A stretch of DNA of 64,000 nucleotides from Helicobacter trogontum (GCF_000765905.2 NZ_JRPL02000005.1:55252-119251), one strand, 5' to 3'. Counted from the stretch's first letter, positions 18,374-29,025 are shown. The notes: a model not told the origin generated them from the letters alone. Numbers and translations are program-made.

Positions 18374-19807
18374 TTAATTTCTCTTGGCAAACTCAATTAA
18401 GGTTTGTATCCTTTTGATACTCTCATCTTTATCCAGGATACAAAGACATGCACCTAGATCAATACCACCCTTTTGCCCTAAAAGCCCAAGTCGCAAAGCC
18501 TGCATGAATACACTAGGCTTTATTGTAAGTGTATTCGCATATTCTTGTATAATGGCTTTTATATTGTTTATATCTAGCGTGATGTTATTGAGCTTATCTA
18601 CAAACTGACTTAAAGCCTGTTCTAAAACTGCTTTATTTTCTTCTACAAATAGCTTTCTGTATAATGAGATGTCGTAACACGCTTGTTGCGATTTTTCTAT
18701 ATCTTCACCCTCATAAGGCAATGGTGCATGGATAATCTGTTTGATTGCATGTCTCATGCTTACAAGCTCAGTTACACGCGTTTTTAACTCATCTAAGAGT
18801 ATATTTTTTTGCCCACATGACATAGAATCTAAAATCTCTACATTAAGTATTTGCATTAATCTCTCATTATCCATTGCCTTAATGTATTCTGCGTTTAACC
18901 AATATAGTTTCGAAAAATTACATCCAGAAGGATTGCTATTGATTCTATGTGGATCAAAGCACTCAATCATCTCCTGCAAACTGAATATTTCCTTATCACC
19001 ATGCCCATATCCAAGCTTGAATAAAAAGTTAAGTAAAGCCTCTGGTAAAACGCCATTGTCTCTATATTCCAACACAGATAATGCACCATCCCTTTTGCTT
19101 AGTTTTTTACCCTGCTCATTACAAATCATTGGGATATGATAGAATCTTGGTATATCAAACCCTAATGCTTTATATACAAGTAGCTGTTTTGGCGTATTTG
19201 AAATGTGATCATCGCCACGTATAATATCTGTAATTCCACTTAACGCATCATCAATTGCAACGACAAAATTGTATGTTGGTGTCCCATCACTTCGTAAAAT
19301 CACAAAATCATCAAGCTCACTAGCTTGAAAACTAATCTTACCTTTAACACCATCATCAAAATCAATAACACCCTCTAGCGGTGCCTTAATGCGAACGCAA
19401 GGAGTTATGTCTTTTGGAATCTCACCAGTGAAATCCCTGTATTTACGACTACAATTTGCATGATTTGATCCCTTATTTTGTAATCGCATATCAGCAAGTT
19501 CCTCTTTTGTAAGATAGCAGTAATACGCGTGTTTAGAATCTAGGAGCTTTTGTGCGTATTGCTGGTAAATCTCTGTTCGCTGACTTTGAAAAAGCATTGG
19601 CTTATCATATTCTAGCCCCACCCACTTAAATGCTTCTAGGATTCCATCAAGCGCTTCTTTACTATTTCTCTCTATATCTGTATCCTCTATACGCAACAAA
19701 AACTTACCACCCTTGGCACGTGCGTGCAAATAGCTGTATAATGCGGTGCGTAAGCCGCCAATATGTAAATGCCCTGTTGGCGATGGTGCAAATCTTGTTG
19801 TAACCAT
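18374..19807 (-). CDS. gltX: Glutamyl-tRNA synthetase
   Basis: Attaches glutamate to tRNA-Glu. 477 residues, ATG 19807 behind GAGG. The class-I HIGH motif is in FAPSPTGHLHIGGLRTAL, the KMSKS equivalent is KKLSKRDGA near residue 240, and the tRNA-acceptor segment has IIRGDDHISNTPKQ. Helicobacter usually carries two GltX paralogues; this one resembles GltX1 of H. pylori (canonical) rather than GltX2, which charges tRNA-Gln, judged from the N-terminal and KMSKS text. It is a single gene with no close neighbour. Confidence 0.94.
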   Translation of the reverse strand: MVTTRFAPSPTGHLHIGGLRTALYSYLHARAKGGKFLLRIEDTDIERNSKEALDGILEAFKWVGLEYDKPMLFQSQRTEIYQQYAQKLLDSKHAYYCYLTKEELADMRLQNKGSNHANCSRKYRDFTGEIPKDITPCVRIKAPLEGVIDFDDGVKGKISFQASELDDFVILRSDGTPTYNFVVAIDDALSGITDIIRGDDHISNTPKQLLVYKALGFDIPRFYHIPMICNEQGKKLSKRDGALSVLEYRDNGVLPEALLNFLFKLGYGHGDKEIFSLQEMIECFDPHRINSNPSGCNFSKLYWLNAEYIKAMDNERLMQILNVEILDSMSCGQKNILLDELKTRVTELVSMRHAIKQIIHAPLPYEGEDIEKSQQACYDISLYRKLFVEENKAVLEQALSQFVDKLNNITLDINNIKAIIQEYANTLTIKPSVFMQALRLGLLGQKGGIDLGACLCILDKDESIKRIQTLIEFAKRN

Positions 19808-20111
19808 ATCTTTCCTCGTGTTTTATAGAATCTCTTTAATAATAAATGCAAAATTATAATTAATTTTTGATAAATAAAGATGTGCTAAGTTTATTTTGAG
19901 TTGCTCATATTTCGCAGTATAAAAAACAAGATATTAGATGTATCTTATTATTTATAGAGGGTTGATTGCAGAGTTTTATGTTAACAACATGTTGTAAATA
20001 GATGAGTAAAAATATAGTTATTAAAAATGCTAAAATGATTGTATATGAGATTTTGCTCTTAGTCTTCTTACTAAATTACTACATGTCAAATAAGGTTTTA
20101 TAACTCACATT
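19808..20111. other. Short spacer without gene
   Basis: About 300 AT-rich bases between gltX and the carbonic anhydrase gene. Nothing recognisable except likely promoter sequence for gltX. Confidence 0.35.
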
Positions 20112-20756
20112 TCAGTGCGTATTATCTCTAACAATGGGTTTAAATTCGCGTGTAATGAGGTTGTAGTTTAGAATCTGCCCATTCATAATATTGTAATACC
20201 AACCATAAATTTGCAACTCCCCTCGATTAAAACGCTCTTCAACAAATGGATAGCTCAACAGATTATAGAGTTGTTGCTGGATATTTTGAAGTTCTGTAAG
20301 CCAAATGCGTTTATGCTCGCTTTCTGGCTGCATAGTCTCAACTTTTGCAATCGTTGGATTAAGGAGTTCAAGCCATTTTTTTACATAAGGCATCTCATTA
20401 AGCATATCATGATTATACACTGCTGCACATGCTCCACAATTACTATGTCCACATACAATGATGTTTTTTACCTTGAGCTTACAAATAGAATACTCAATAG
20501 AGGACGTAGTAGCAAGATATCCTTCCATCATTTCATCATTTTCATCCTTAAATGGGGGTATCAGATTACCTATATTACGTACCACATAAAGTTCACCTGG
20601 TTTTGAATGTGTGAGTCTATTTGGATCAATTCTAGAATCTACACAAGTAATAAACAAGGTGTGTGGTTTATTTTCTTGCAAACTTTTAAAAAAGGCTTTT
20701 TCATTATTATAATCTTCTTCATAAAATTTTATTGCACCTTGAAAGAGTTCATTCAT
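20112..20756 (-). CDS. can: Beta-class carbonic anhydrase
   Basis: Cytoplasmic zinc enzyme interconverting CO2 and bicarbonate, used for capnophilic growth and pH balance. 214 residues. The zinc and catalytic set is visible: CVDSR (Cys ligand, Asp-Arg dyad) near residue 38, and GHSNCGAC (His and Cys ligands) near residue 100. YVVRNIGNLIPP is the usual linker. Start ATG 20756 follows AAGG. The dedA-like gene is divergent, 94 bp away. Confidence 0.93.
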   Translation of the reverse strand: MNELFQGAIKFYEEDYNNEKAFFKSLQENKPHTLFITCVDSRIDPNRLTHSKPGELYVVRNIGNLIPPFKDENDEMMEGYLATTSSIEYSICKLKVKNIIVCGHSNCGACAAVYNHDMLNEMPYVKKWLELLNPTIAKVETMQPESEHKRIWLTELQNIQQQLYNLLSYPFVEERFNRGELQIYGWYYNIMNGQILNYNLITREFKPIVRDNTH

Positions 20757-20850
20757 ATTCTTGCCTTCAATTAAGAGTTATTGCCTATTTGCAATTATAC
20801 AAAATGTTTATATATAATGCAATTTTTAGTTTAATAAGCAAAGAATAACA

Positions 20851-21519
20851 ATGATACATACTATTATACACTTCATTCTTGATATTATAGAATCTTTTGG
20901 CTATCTTGGTATTTTCATTTTTATGGCAATAGAATCAAGCATATTACCTATGCCTAGCGAAGTGGTTATGATACCTGCTGGATATTTGGTATGGGAAGGC
21001 AAGATGAATCCTATATTGGCTATTCTTGCAGGGACTTTTGGCAGTCTTGCTGGTGCATTGTGTAATTATTTCATAGCAATAAAAATCGGTAGAATTTTTG
21101 TTATAAAATATGGTAAATATTTTTTTATGAAAGAAAAAAGTCTTGTGACAACAGAGAAATTTTTTGATAAGCATGGAGAAATTAGCACCTTTGTGGGTCG
21201 CCTCATTCCTGTTGTGAGGCAGTATATTTCTGTGCCTGCTGGACTTGCAAAGATGAATTTATGGCGTTTTAGTATTTTTACACTCATTGGAGCATGTATT
21301 TGGGTGAGCATTTTGACTGGATTTGGATTTTGGCTTGGTGATACTTTTAGTGGCATTGATATCAATGAAATTATAGAGACATTTGGTAGAGGTGAGCTTG
21401 ATTCTATACAACAAGACATTAAAACAAAAATGCGTCTCATTGTGATCGCAGTACTCATTTTTGTGTGCATATGCACTTTTATATACATATGGTTTATGCG
21501 TAAAAAGAAGCAAAAATAG
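20851..21519 (+). CDS. DedA-family inner-membrane protein
   Basis: 222 residues with about five hydrophobic segments. Family signatures: SSILPMPSEVVMIPAGYL near residue 30 (the conserved E-x-x-x-P region), and FVGRLIPVVRQYISVPAGLAKM (the conserved F/G-R-hxP-x-x-R-x-x-x-x-x-x-AG motif). DedA proteins act in envelope lipid recycling and membrane homeostasis. The last 20 residues are basic and cytoplasmic. Single gene, divergent from carbonic anhydrase. Confidence 0.88.
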   Translation: MIHTIIHFILDIIESFGYLGIFIFMAIESSILPMPSEVVMIPAGYLVWEGKMNPILAILAGTFGSLAGALCNYFIAIKIGRIFVIKYGKYFFMKEKSLVTTEKFFDKHGEISTFVGRLIPVVRQYISVPAGLAKMNLWRFSIFTLIGACIWVSILTGFGFWLGDTFSGIDINEIIETFGRGELDSIQQDIKTKMRLIVIAVLIFVCICTFIYIWFMRKKKQK

Positions 21520-22061
21520 CACTTTAAGCTTATACATCAAAGATGAAATAGGTGCGACATAACTAGAATATTCATGTAAAATACATGGTAAAAAGTTCTT
21601 AAATATTTTCATATTAAAATTATCTAAAAGATAAAGAACCTTTAAAACATGCCTATGAAATAGTTTTTTGCGTATAGATTTTATGCATAATTTCAAAAAT
21701 ATTAAAAGAATCTTTCAATACATTTACAAGCTAAGCCCTCTGCAAACATAATCTTCAATAATATGTCAGACAATAAGTCTAGCTCTTTCTTCTTATTATA
21801 AATGCCATCTTGTCTCTTGTGTACTCTAGCTACAACACCACACATAATACATCATAATAAAACCAGCACAATACAATCCTCTTTTGCCTACTACATGCTT
21901 AACATAGACATACAAGGAAGACTAAATTACCATAAAAACAATATAAGATATTCAACATTATACATAATATTATATATATTGGCTAAATAAATGTTATATT
22001 AATATACTAATTAAACTTAATACTATTAACTAAAGGTTATATTTATTTATCAAACTTATGT
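21520..22061. other. Gene-free spacer before htpG
   Basis: AT-rich stretch. No credible frame or RNA is seen; its right end carries the htpG promoter. Confidence 0.4.
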
Positions 22062-22067
22062 TATAAT
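22062..22067 (+). promoter_or_regulatory. -10 element of htpG
   Basis: TATAAT preceded by TGT (extended -10), 46 nt before the htpG ATG. A strong consensus fits a highly expressed chaperone. No CIRCE-like or other operator is seen beside it. Confidence 0.55.
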
Positions 22068-22107
22068 TGCTAACTCAAATATTTTAATATGAAATTAGGA
22101 GTTTAAT

Positions 22108-23946
22108 ATGGCAAAACAAGCATTTCAAACAGAAATCAAACAATTGCTTGATTTAATGATACACTCTCTTTATTCCAACAAGGAGATATTTTTACGCGAA
22201 CTTATTTCAAATGCAAGCGATGCACTCGACAAGCTTAACCACCTTACACTAAGCGATGATGCATACAAAAGTCTCACATTTCAACCAAAAATTACCATTA
22301 GTTTTGATAGTGAAAAAAAGATATTAAAAATTGCTGACAATGGCATTGGTATGAATGAAGCCGATTTAAATAACCATCTTGGCACAATCGCAAAAAGCGG
22401 TACAAAAAGCTTTTTAGAGAATCTAAGTGGCGATAAGAAAAAAGATTCTAATCTCATTGGGCAATTTGGCGTTGGTTTCTACTCAAGCTTTATGGTGGCT
22501 GATAAAGTGATTGTTAATACAAAAAAAGCACTCGACACAAAAGCATATACATGGATAAGCAATGGCGATGGCGAATATGAGATTCTAGAATCAAGCAAAG
22601 ATGACTATGGTACAGAAATCACACTATATCTTAAAGATGATGCAAAAGAATATTGTAATCGATGGAGCATTGAGGATGTGATTAAGAGATATTCAAATCA
22701 TATTCAATTCCCTATATTTTTACAATACACAGAAGAAAAAAAAGAAGAGGGTAAAGAAGAAGTTATCAAGGAAGAAAAAGAAGAGCAAGTAAATAAAGCA
22801 AAAGCACTTTGGACTATGTCAAAAAGTGAGTTAAAAAAAGAAGACTATGAAGACTTTTTTAGCACACTTGCTTATGACAAGGAAAAGCCTATAAGCTATA
22901 TCCACACTCATGCTGAAGGCAAGTTGCAATATAAAAGCTTATTCTATATTCCAGCTACACCGCCATTTGATATGCAAAGGATGGATTACAAATCACATGT
23001 TAAACTCTATGTAAAACGCGTATTTATAACAGATGATGATAAAGAGCTATTGCCCTCATATTTGAGATTTATTCATGGTATTATTGATAGCGATGATTTA
23101 CCTTTGAATGTAAGCAGAGAAATATTGCAAGAAAACAAGATTCTAGAACAAATTAAGAGTGCATCAGTCAAAAAAGTATTAAGCATGATAGAATCTGTTG
23201 CAAAAGATGAAGCCAAATATAAAGAATTTTACACAAAATATGGCAAGGTGCTAAAAGAAGGGTTGTATGGTGATTATGAAAATAAAGAGAAATTATTACA
23301 ACTTGTGCGCGCATATTCATTGAAAAAAGGTGAGAATATAAGCCTTAAAGCATATAAGGAATCAATGGGTACAGAACAAAAAGGTATATTCTATGCTATA
23401 GGCAAAGATTTGGAAACCTTAAAAAATAATCCTGTGCTTGAAAAATTTAAAGACTATGATGTGCTCTTGTTTGCTGATGAGGTAGATAGCTTTGTTATTC
23501 CTACAATCGGAGAGTTTGATGGCACAAAACTACTTGATATTAACAGCAAAGAGGCAAGCGAGGGTATCAAAAGTGAAATTAGCGAGGAGCAAAAGAAAGC
23601 ATTTAAACCACTTATAGAATCTTTCAAGGGCTTAGATGGCGTAAATGAAGTAAGTCTTAGCGATAGTCTTACTTCACCTTTAGCACTCACTGATGAAGGT
23701 ATGCAAAATAGTTATATGGAACAAATCATGCGGCAAATGGGGCAAGAAATGCCAGAACCAAAAAAGAATGTAGAACTCAATATAAATCATGAGCTTATCC
23801 AAAAAATAAACAACATGGATAATGATCTACGTAATAAATATTGCCTCATTCTTTTTAATGGTGCAAAAATACTTGAAGGGCATAGCCTAAAAGATTCTAA
23901 AAGCTATGTTGATAGTGTGCATGAAATATTACTTAAAAGCATCTAA
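22108..23946 (+). CDS. htpG: Hsp90-family chaperone HtpG
   Basis: Dimeric ATP-dependent chaperone in the cytoplasm. 612 residues, ATG 22108 behind TTAGGAG. GHKL ATPase motifs: ELISNASDALDKL near residue 34, DNGIGM near residue 79, LGTIAKSGTKSF, and GQFGVGFYSSFMVADKV near residue 120. The middle-domain Arg sits in PLNVSREILQ near residue 335. A charged Lys/Glu-rich linker follows the N domain near residues 210-230. The C-terminal dimerisation domain is complete. Confidence 0.96.
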   Translation: MAKQAFQTEIKQLLDLMIHSLYSNKEIFLRELISNASDALDKLNHLTLSDDAYKSLTFQPKITISFDSEKKILKIADNGIGMNEADLNNHLGTIAKSGTKSFLENLSGDKKKDSNLIGQFGVGFYSSFMVADKVIVNTKKALDTKAYTWISNGDGEYEILESSKDDYGTEITLYLKDDAKEYCNRWSIEDVIKRYSNHIQFPIFLQYTEEKKEEGKEEVIKEEKEEQVNKAKALWTMSKSELKKEDYEDFFSTLAYDKEKPISYIHTHAEGKLQYKSLFYIPATPPFDMQRMDYKSHVKLYVKRVFITDDDKELLPSYLRFIHGIIDSDDLPLNVSREILQENKILEQIKSASVKKVLSMIESVAKDEAKYKEFYTKYGKVLKEGLYGDYENKEKLLQLVRAYSLKKGENISLKAYKESMGTEQKGIFYAIGKDLETLKNNPVLEKFKDYDVLLFADEVDSFVIPTIGEFDGTKLLDINSKEASEGIKSEISEEQKKAFKPLIESFKGLDGVNEVSLSDSLTSPLALTDEGMQNSYMEQIMRQMGQEMPEPKKNVELNINHELIQKINNMDNDLRNKYCLILFNGAKILEGHSLKDSKSYVDSVHEILLKSI

Positions 23947-24030
23947 GAAATATAGAGTTTTGTAATTGAAATGTAGGAAGAGGTTTTGCTATTTCAGTGT
24001 GTTGTAATCTAATAAAATTATGAGATTATG

Positions 24031-24054
24031 CACACAAATATATTTATTTGTGTG
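24031..24054 (+). terminator. 10-bp hairpin after htpG
   Basis: CACACAAATA (24031-24040), TATT loop, and perfect complement (24045-24054), 85 nt past the stop. Little T follows, so it is a possible terminator or mRNA-stabilising hairpin. Confidence 0.4.
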
Positions 24055-25048
24055 ACATAAATCCTGTATGCAAATCTCTTACACATTTTGCAAAATACCC
24101 AAGAAATAAAAATTCTATTTATCTCATTAAGATTCTACCTTATATAAAACATCATACATTTTAACCTACTCTATTTACTCGCATATCCAAAAGAGGTCTA
24201 TCTCTTATATACATACTTTGCTTCCACTTGAGAAATTACATACAAGTGCCTATTGAAACATACATAAGCAAAAGAGATTAATATGTAATTTAGAAGAATT
24301 ATATTGCTTGGTATTATCACATAATTAGATTGTATAACCAAACAGATTGACACACAAGCCAATACAACAAAGGATAGAAGATTCAACTTGTAATCAAATA
24401 GATATAGATCAAATGCATATCTACATATATACACACTTTGGCAAACACAAGTATCTGAAATATAAAGTATTCTAGGTTTCTAAACCTTTAATCTATCTAT
24501 AAAAACACAAGCAACAAACAAAAGCTACTCTTTATTAATCATACTAGATGCAACAATCCTTCAACTATCTTTTTGGAAAAATCCTCTTTTACCTATTCCT
24601 ATATACAAACAATTATTGCTAGATAGAATCTTGTATTGGTTTTATCTATTTTTATCTTTAGAAAGTGATGTATTTTTATTTATAAATACTCTATTACTAA
24701 CCAAAATACTAAATACTTACAAAAAACCTCAATATTTTAAATAATTTTTCATAATTTCTAAATTTATAATCTCTAGGATATTAACCATGGCAACACTTTT
24801 TATTGTTTTGCTCTTTTGTCTATATTGAGAAATTATATTGTCTTGTTAATAGCTCCTAGAAAGATTCTTTTAGTATATAAGTTTAAAAACAAGTATTCTC
24901 ACATTCATATTTATCTTAGTTATCAATGTCGCAAACGCATTAATGTCATCAACACACTTTGGCTAAACCAAAAAGCTTCTATTGAAATCAAATTGAAATT
25001 ATACAATATTATAGAATTATAAAATGAGGAGTAGTATACGTAAATTAT
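24055..25048. other. 1-kb gene-free spacer
   Basis: No convincing gene. From about 24486 to 24745 one + strand frame stays open for some 80 codons without a start or ribosome-binding site; its composition (Leu, Ile, Phe, Tyr, Lys) is compatible with chance in AT-rich DNA. Confidence 0.4.
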
Positions 25049-25126
25049 TGGTGTCAAGGGGGGGACTTGAACCCCCGACCTCCGGCTTATGAGACCAGCG
25101 CTCTAAACCAGCTGAGCTACCCTGAC
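25049..25126 (-). tRNA. tRNA-Met (CAT anticodon)
   Basis: Complete cloverleaf on the minus strand with encoded CCA. The acceptor starts GTCAGGG and closes with CCTTGAC (one G-T pair); D-arm GCTC-GAGC; anticodon loop CTCATAA; T-arm GGGGG-TTCAAGT-CCCCC. CAT may be elongator Met or Ile2 (lysidine). The anticodon stem CTGGT/GCCGG resembles elongator Met. It lacks the initiator features (C1 mismatch, three G-C pairs). Confidence 0.9.
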
Positions 25127-25127
25127 A

Positions 25128-25814
25128 TTTAGAGAAATCTTATTGTAACACAATACATAATAAAAGTCAAGTGGATTTACTTTAATAATGGTGAAATTTA
25201 TCCACCCTGTTTGTTCTATACAGAAACAAACTTTATTTAAGATAGTACGCATGTTTGAGCCACATTTACAATCTAAAGTCCTAAAGAGTATTAAGGCTTC
25301 TTTAATATTTTAAAGACTATGCACAAAGCTATTCAACAAAGCATGTCTAAAAATTTTATGTTTGTGAAATCTTTTACATGTTTTTAGTCGCTTATTATAT
25401 CGTTTTATGTTTGTATTAATTCTTTAGCCTAGATGTTGTTGTTTGACTAATGCATAAAATAGAGGCTTATTATATTAAAGCCTATAGTCTTTATTGTTGT
25501 GCTTATTGATATTAATGAGGTTATGTAATGGTTTGCAATTAATGCAATCAAAGCAATAAGAGCAAAAGCCTTAACCTTTCACAATATGGTATAAACTGGC
25601 AAAAAAACAACAAGATCTTCTTGAATTAAGCATAGTTATACTGCAAAAAAATATATGAGTATTGTGATACAAACTGCCTTTTAGAGCACATACTACACTT
25701 AATCTAATTGATGCAAATTAATACAAGATTGATCAAGCTTTTATATATTGATGATTAAGAGATCGTTTATGACTCATTTGTTTCTCTTATAAATACTAAT
25801 TTCATTCTATAAGT
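25128..25814. other. Gene-free spacer
   Basis: No gene seen. The segment about 25345-25465 resembles 29230-29375 in word order (see findings). Confidence 0.4.
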
Positions 25815-26516
25815 TTAAACAATACGCCAATCCATGGCACTTTTGCCCATATCCTGCAATGCTTTATTGGCTTGTAGAAAAACTCCACTACCCACAAAAC
25901 CCCTAGCAAGTGGACTAGGATGTGGAGCTGTAATAACTGCATGTTTTGTTGTATCAATCAAGGATATTTTCTTTTTAGCAAAATTTCCCCACAACATAAA
26001 TACGATACCATCATAGTGCGTTGAAAGAGCATGAATAACAGAATCTGTAAACATCTCCCAACCAAAATGTTTATGCGATCCTGCCATACCTTTTTGCACA
26101 CTAAGTATTGCATTAAGCAGCAACACACCCTTACTTGCCCATTGTGTCAGATCTCCATGATTTGGCATACAAATCCCTAAACTACTTTCAATTTCCTTGT
26201 AAATATTTTTTAGACTAGGAGGTATTGGCACATTCCTTGGAACGCTAAAGCTTAATCCCATAGCTTGTGGGATTTCCCTATCCTGTGTAAAAATACTACC
26301 ATGATAGGGATCTTGCCCCAAAATTACAATACGAACAGATTCTGGGGGTGTTAGATTAAAGGCATTAAAAATAAGTTCATTTGGTGGAAAAATCGCATTC
26401 TTATGTGCTTGGAGTGCTTGTCTATAATGTTTAATAATCTCTAAAAAGTAGGGCTTACTAAATTCATCTTTAAGTAAATCAGCCCATTTTGGCGAAAGTG
26501 TCTTTGGTATTAACAT
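25815..26516 (-). CDS. ung: Uracil-DNA glycosylase
   Basis: Removes uracil from DNA to start base-excision repair. 233 residues. Family-1 motifs are intact: GQDPYH (water-activating Asp) near residue 66, GVLLLNAILSV, MLWGNFAKKK, and TAPHPSPLA (His in the minor-groove loop) near residue 190. The ATG lies 2 nt after the lipoprotein stop with no clear ribosome-binding site of its own, so it is probably translationally coupled to that gene. Confidence 0.95.
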   Translation of the reverse strand: MLIPKTLSPKWADLLKDEFSKPYFLEIIKHYRQALQAHKNAIFPPNELIFNAFNLTPPESVRIVILGQDPYHGSIFTQDREIPQAMGLSFSVPRNVPIPPSLKNIYKEIESSLGICMPNHGDLTQWASKGVLLLNAILSVQKGMAGSHKHFGWEMFTDSVIHALSTHYDGIVFMLWGNFAKKKISLIDTTKHAVITAPHPSPLARGFVGSGVFLQANKALQDMGKSAMDWRIV

Positions 26517-26518
26517 GC

Positions 26519-27160
26519 TTAGTGATTGGAGTTTAAAGAGCCATTATAGATATACTGCACTGGTCGCCGAAATTCCATTCGCGACACAGTATCATTGATG
26601 AGATTTGTAAAAACTTGCAGATCTGTATATTGTCCGCTATCTACTGCTGCATTTCCTGCCACGTATAAAACTCTAGTCTTTTTATATACATCATACCAAT
26701 CAAACGCTACACGATAGGCATCACGCACAACACGCCTTGTCTGCTTTTGCGTGGATTCTCCATTTTTTGTATCAATACTGCATGAGGGCACACCATTAAT
26801 TACATTGCAAACCCCTGTTGCATTAAAAGTATATTGATAATTACTTGATGGATCTAGACGCTCTTTGGCAACGCGTATGTAGATGACATTTCTAGCATAT
26901 GAGGTATCAATTTGCCCTTGCATATAGATATTATTGAATCCTCTTTTCTTAAAAGCTATTAATGCTTGTCCAGCGTAATATTTTGATGAAAGATCCCACG
27001 GATCTGATATGATAATAGTCGGTGCATTTGTGTCAAAATCATAGGTTGGCAACACCGTGGAGTAATACTCAGCTCTATAGTTGCCCTGAGAGCAAGCCGT
27101 CAATGCAAATGCAACTAAAAGCAGTAAAACAAATCTAATTGAAATAAAAAATCTTAACAT
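26519..27160 (-). CDS. Conserved lipoprotein (DUF4136-like)
   Basis: 213 residues from ATG 27160 behind AAGGGA. N-terminal lipoprotein signal with lipobox FALTAC at about residue 23. The mature part has YDFDTNAPTIIISDPWD, then KKRGFNNIY and RAYRVAFDWY-type text, resembling DUF4136-type periplasmic lipoproteins; this family link is by feel only. Likely anchored in the outer or inner membrane, facing the periplasm. Upstream partner of ung. Confidence 0.6.
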   Translation of the reverse strand: MLRFFISIRFVLLLLVAFALTACSQGNYRAEYYSTVLPTYDFDTNAPTIIISDPWDLSSKYYAGQALIAFKKRGFNNIYMQGQIDTSYARNVIYIRVAKERLDPSSNYQYTFNATGVCNVINGVPSCSIDTKNGESTQKQTRRVVRDAYRVAFDWYDVYKKTRVLYVAGNAAVDSGQYTDLQVFTNLINDTVSRMEFRRPVQYIYNGSLNSNH

Positions 27161-27465
27161 CAAAATCCCTTATAGACAAAATCATTATTAAGTCTAAAAA
27201 TCATAAAAGCAAAAAAGATTCCATGCGATTACAACATATAGCCATTAGAAATATAATAACATAAATAGAAAGATTTTTCTTGCAATACTTAAGCTATTGG
27301 TATCAGATGTAGTTTTATTCAAAGTTATTATCTACTAAGTCAGTACTCTCAAAAACCATTTCTAACGCTTACCTTAATAAAAAAATATGAGATCATCCAC
27401 ATACAACAATGCTTAATAACAAACAAAAAGCATCAAGCCCAGTTAAGCATCATACATAGTAAACT
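27161..27465. other. Short spacer without gene
   Basis: About 300 bases between the response-regulator stop and the lipoprotein start. In H. pylori the arsS kinase follows arsR; here no kinase sequence is visible in this gap. Confidence 0.4.
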
Positions 27466-28146
27466 TTACGCTTCTAACTTATAACCAACCCCGCGTACAG
27501 AAATAATATACTGCGGATTTTTAGGATTCTCCTCTATTTTTGATCTTAATCTACCAATGATAACATCAATACTTTTATTCGAACTTTCTGGATTAATAGA
27601 TTCAGATTCAATAGCAATTGCCTCCCGACTAAAGACATGCCCCTTTTTGCTAATAAGTAAAGTTAGAATCTCATATTCTGCTCGAGTTAAATCAAGTTTT
27701 TTATCTTTAAAGAACACCTCTCTTGTATCCTTGTCGATAGAAAATATCACTGACTTATCTGCCACCCTCTCTTCTGCCATTTTTTGCGAATAGCGGCGGA
27801 GTAGAGATTGGATACGAGCTACAAGCTCTTTTGGATCATAAGGCTTTGGGATATAATCATCCGCACCACTATCAAGTGCTTTTACTTTATCGTTCACATC
27901 GCTACGTGCCGATGAGATAATTATAGGAATATTTTTTTGCTTTGCTACCTTCTTACATACCTCCAATCCATCAAGATTTGGTAAAGTAAGATCAAGTAAT
28001 AAAAGATCAAAATGTTTTGTTGCAAGTGCTGACATGCCTGTGTATGGCTCATCATAGTTTGTCACATGGATATCATGTTGCTTCAAATAATCACTTAACA
28101 CTTCTGCTAGTTCAACATCGTCTTCAATCATCAAAATTTCTAACAT
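27466..28146 (-). CDS. arsR: OmpR-family response regulator, ArsR-like
   Basis: 226 residues from ATG 28146 behind AGGGG. The receiver domain has the acidic pair EDD near residue 8, phosphoacceptor Asp in [13 protein letters not shown] near residue 52, switch Ser in IIISSARSD, and Lys in PKPYDP. The C-terminal winged helix has [12 protein letters not shown] and [14 protein letters not shown], ending [11 protein letters not shown]. The text matches my memory of H. pylori ArsR (HP0166), the acid-response regulator that controls urease and other genes and whose non-phosphorylated form is essential. The cognate kinase ArsS is not adjacent here. Confidence 0.85.
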   Translation of the reverse strand: MLEILMIEDDVELAEVLSDYLKQHDIHVTNYDEPYTGMSALATKHFDLLLLDLTLPNLDGLEVCKKVAKQKNIPIIISSARSDVNDKVKALDSGADDYIPKPYDPKELVARIQSLLRRYSQKMAEERVADKSVIFSIDKDTREVFFKDKKLDLTRAEYEILTLLISKKGHVFSREAIAIESESINPESSNKSIDVIIGRLRSKIEENPKNPQYIISVRGVGYKLEA

Positions 28147-28293
28147 CACACACCCCTGTTATTTTTAGGTTTAAATGGCTCCAATCAATGATTTATATTG
28201 TATAGTATGTTTCATAAAAACCGCCTTAATTCCGTAGAAACAGAATCTAGCACACACTAACGCTCAAATGATTCTCAATAAAACTTCGCCTTA

Positions 28294-29025
28294 TTATTTT
28301 GTTGTTCTTCTTATAATGTAGGGCACACCTTGCACACCTGATGCAAGCATATCTTCTGAAATACGTGTCACAAGATCATTATTACCAACTTTTGGTGCAT
28401 ATTCAGCACGAAATACTTTTTTTAATAATGCAATCTTTTGATCTCTATTCTTTACACCTTGCAATTCTTGATAATAACCAGCAGCTCTATTATGTGCTTT
28501 CTGTCCTAATATACCCACCATAAGCACTTCAAGATTTGCTTCTTTCAGATAATCATCAAGATGCATGACTTCTTGCAAACAATAAGGACAAGTAGTGTCC
28601 AAAACCATGTATATTGTCTCTTTTGAAGGTTTTGAAGATTCTATCTTCAACACCGAATTTGAATGTTTTTTAAATAAGGTTAATACATTAGAATCTTTCA
28701 TATCTTTATTATATTTATTAACCCCATCAATACTAGTACGCAAAGCACTATTACCATTATTTATTGCAATACCATCTGTTAAAGGAATAATATAGCTGCC
28801 ATCTTTACTCACAAGCAACGTTACTCTCTCTTTGCTTGGAGATTCCAAGACCATAATTGAAACATCTTTTAATGGCTCTTGTGTATTAGATATAACCTTA
28901 AAATCTTGCTTTGTATTCTCCTTTAAGAACTTCTGCACCACTTTGCTAGAATCTTGTGCTAACAAGCTATAAGAAGTGAGGCTCAAGCCAAGCAGATTCA
29001 ACATGATAAAATGAGGGATTTTCAT
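28294..29025 (-). CDS. Periplasmic DsbC/DsbG-like thiol-disulfide protein
   Basis: 243 residues, ATG 29025 behind AAGGA. Signal peptide residues 1-23 (cleaved near LLAQ). An N-terminal dimerisation-like region precedes a thioredoxin fold. The redox motif TTCPYCLQE lies near residue 144 and the cis-proline loop GVQGVPYI near residue 235. CPYC is the motif of glutaredoxins and some DsbC/DsbG proteins. It probably shuffles or reduces disulfides in exported proteins. It lies just upstream of arsR on the same strand, 148 bp apart. Confidence 0.78.
   Translation of the reverse strand: MKIPHFIMLNLLGLSLTSYSLLAQDSSKVVQKFLKENTKQDFKVISNTQEPLKDVSIMVLESPSKERVTLLVSKDGSYIIPLTDGIAINNGNSALRTSIDGVNKYNKDMKDSNVLTLFKKHSNSVLKIESSKPSKETIYMVLDTTCPYCLQEVMHLDDYLKEANLEVLMVGILGQKAHNRAAGYYQELQGVKNRDQKIALLKKVFRAEYAPKVGNNDLVTRISEDMLASGVQGVPYIIRRTTK

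Noticed and set aside
24486..24745. 80-codon open stretch after htpG
   Set aside because: No start, no ribosome-binding site, low-complexity Leu/Ile/Phe content; kept only as a remark.
25058..25064. G7 run as a contingency tract
   Set aside because: It is the complement of the T-arm and acceptor C run of the tRNA gene and is constrained by pairing.
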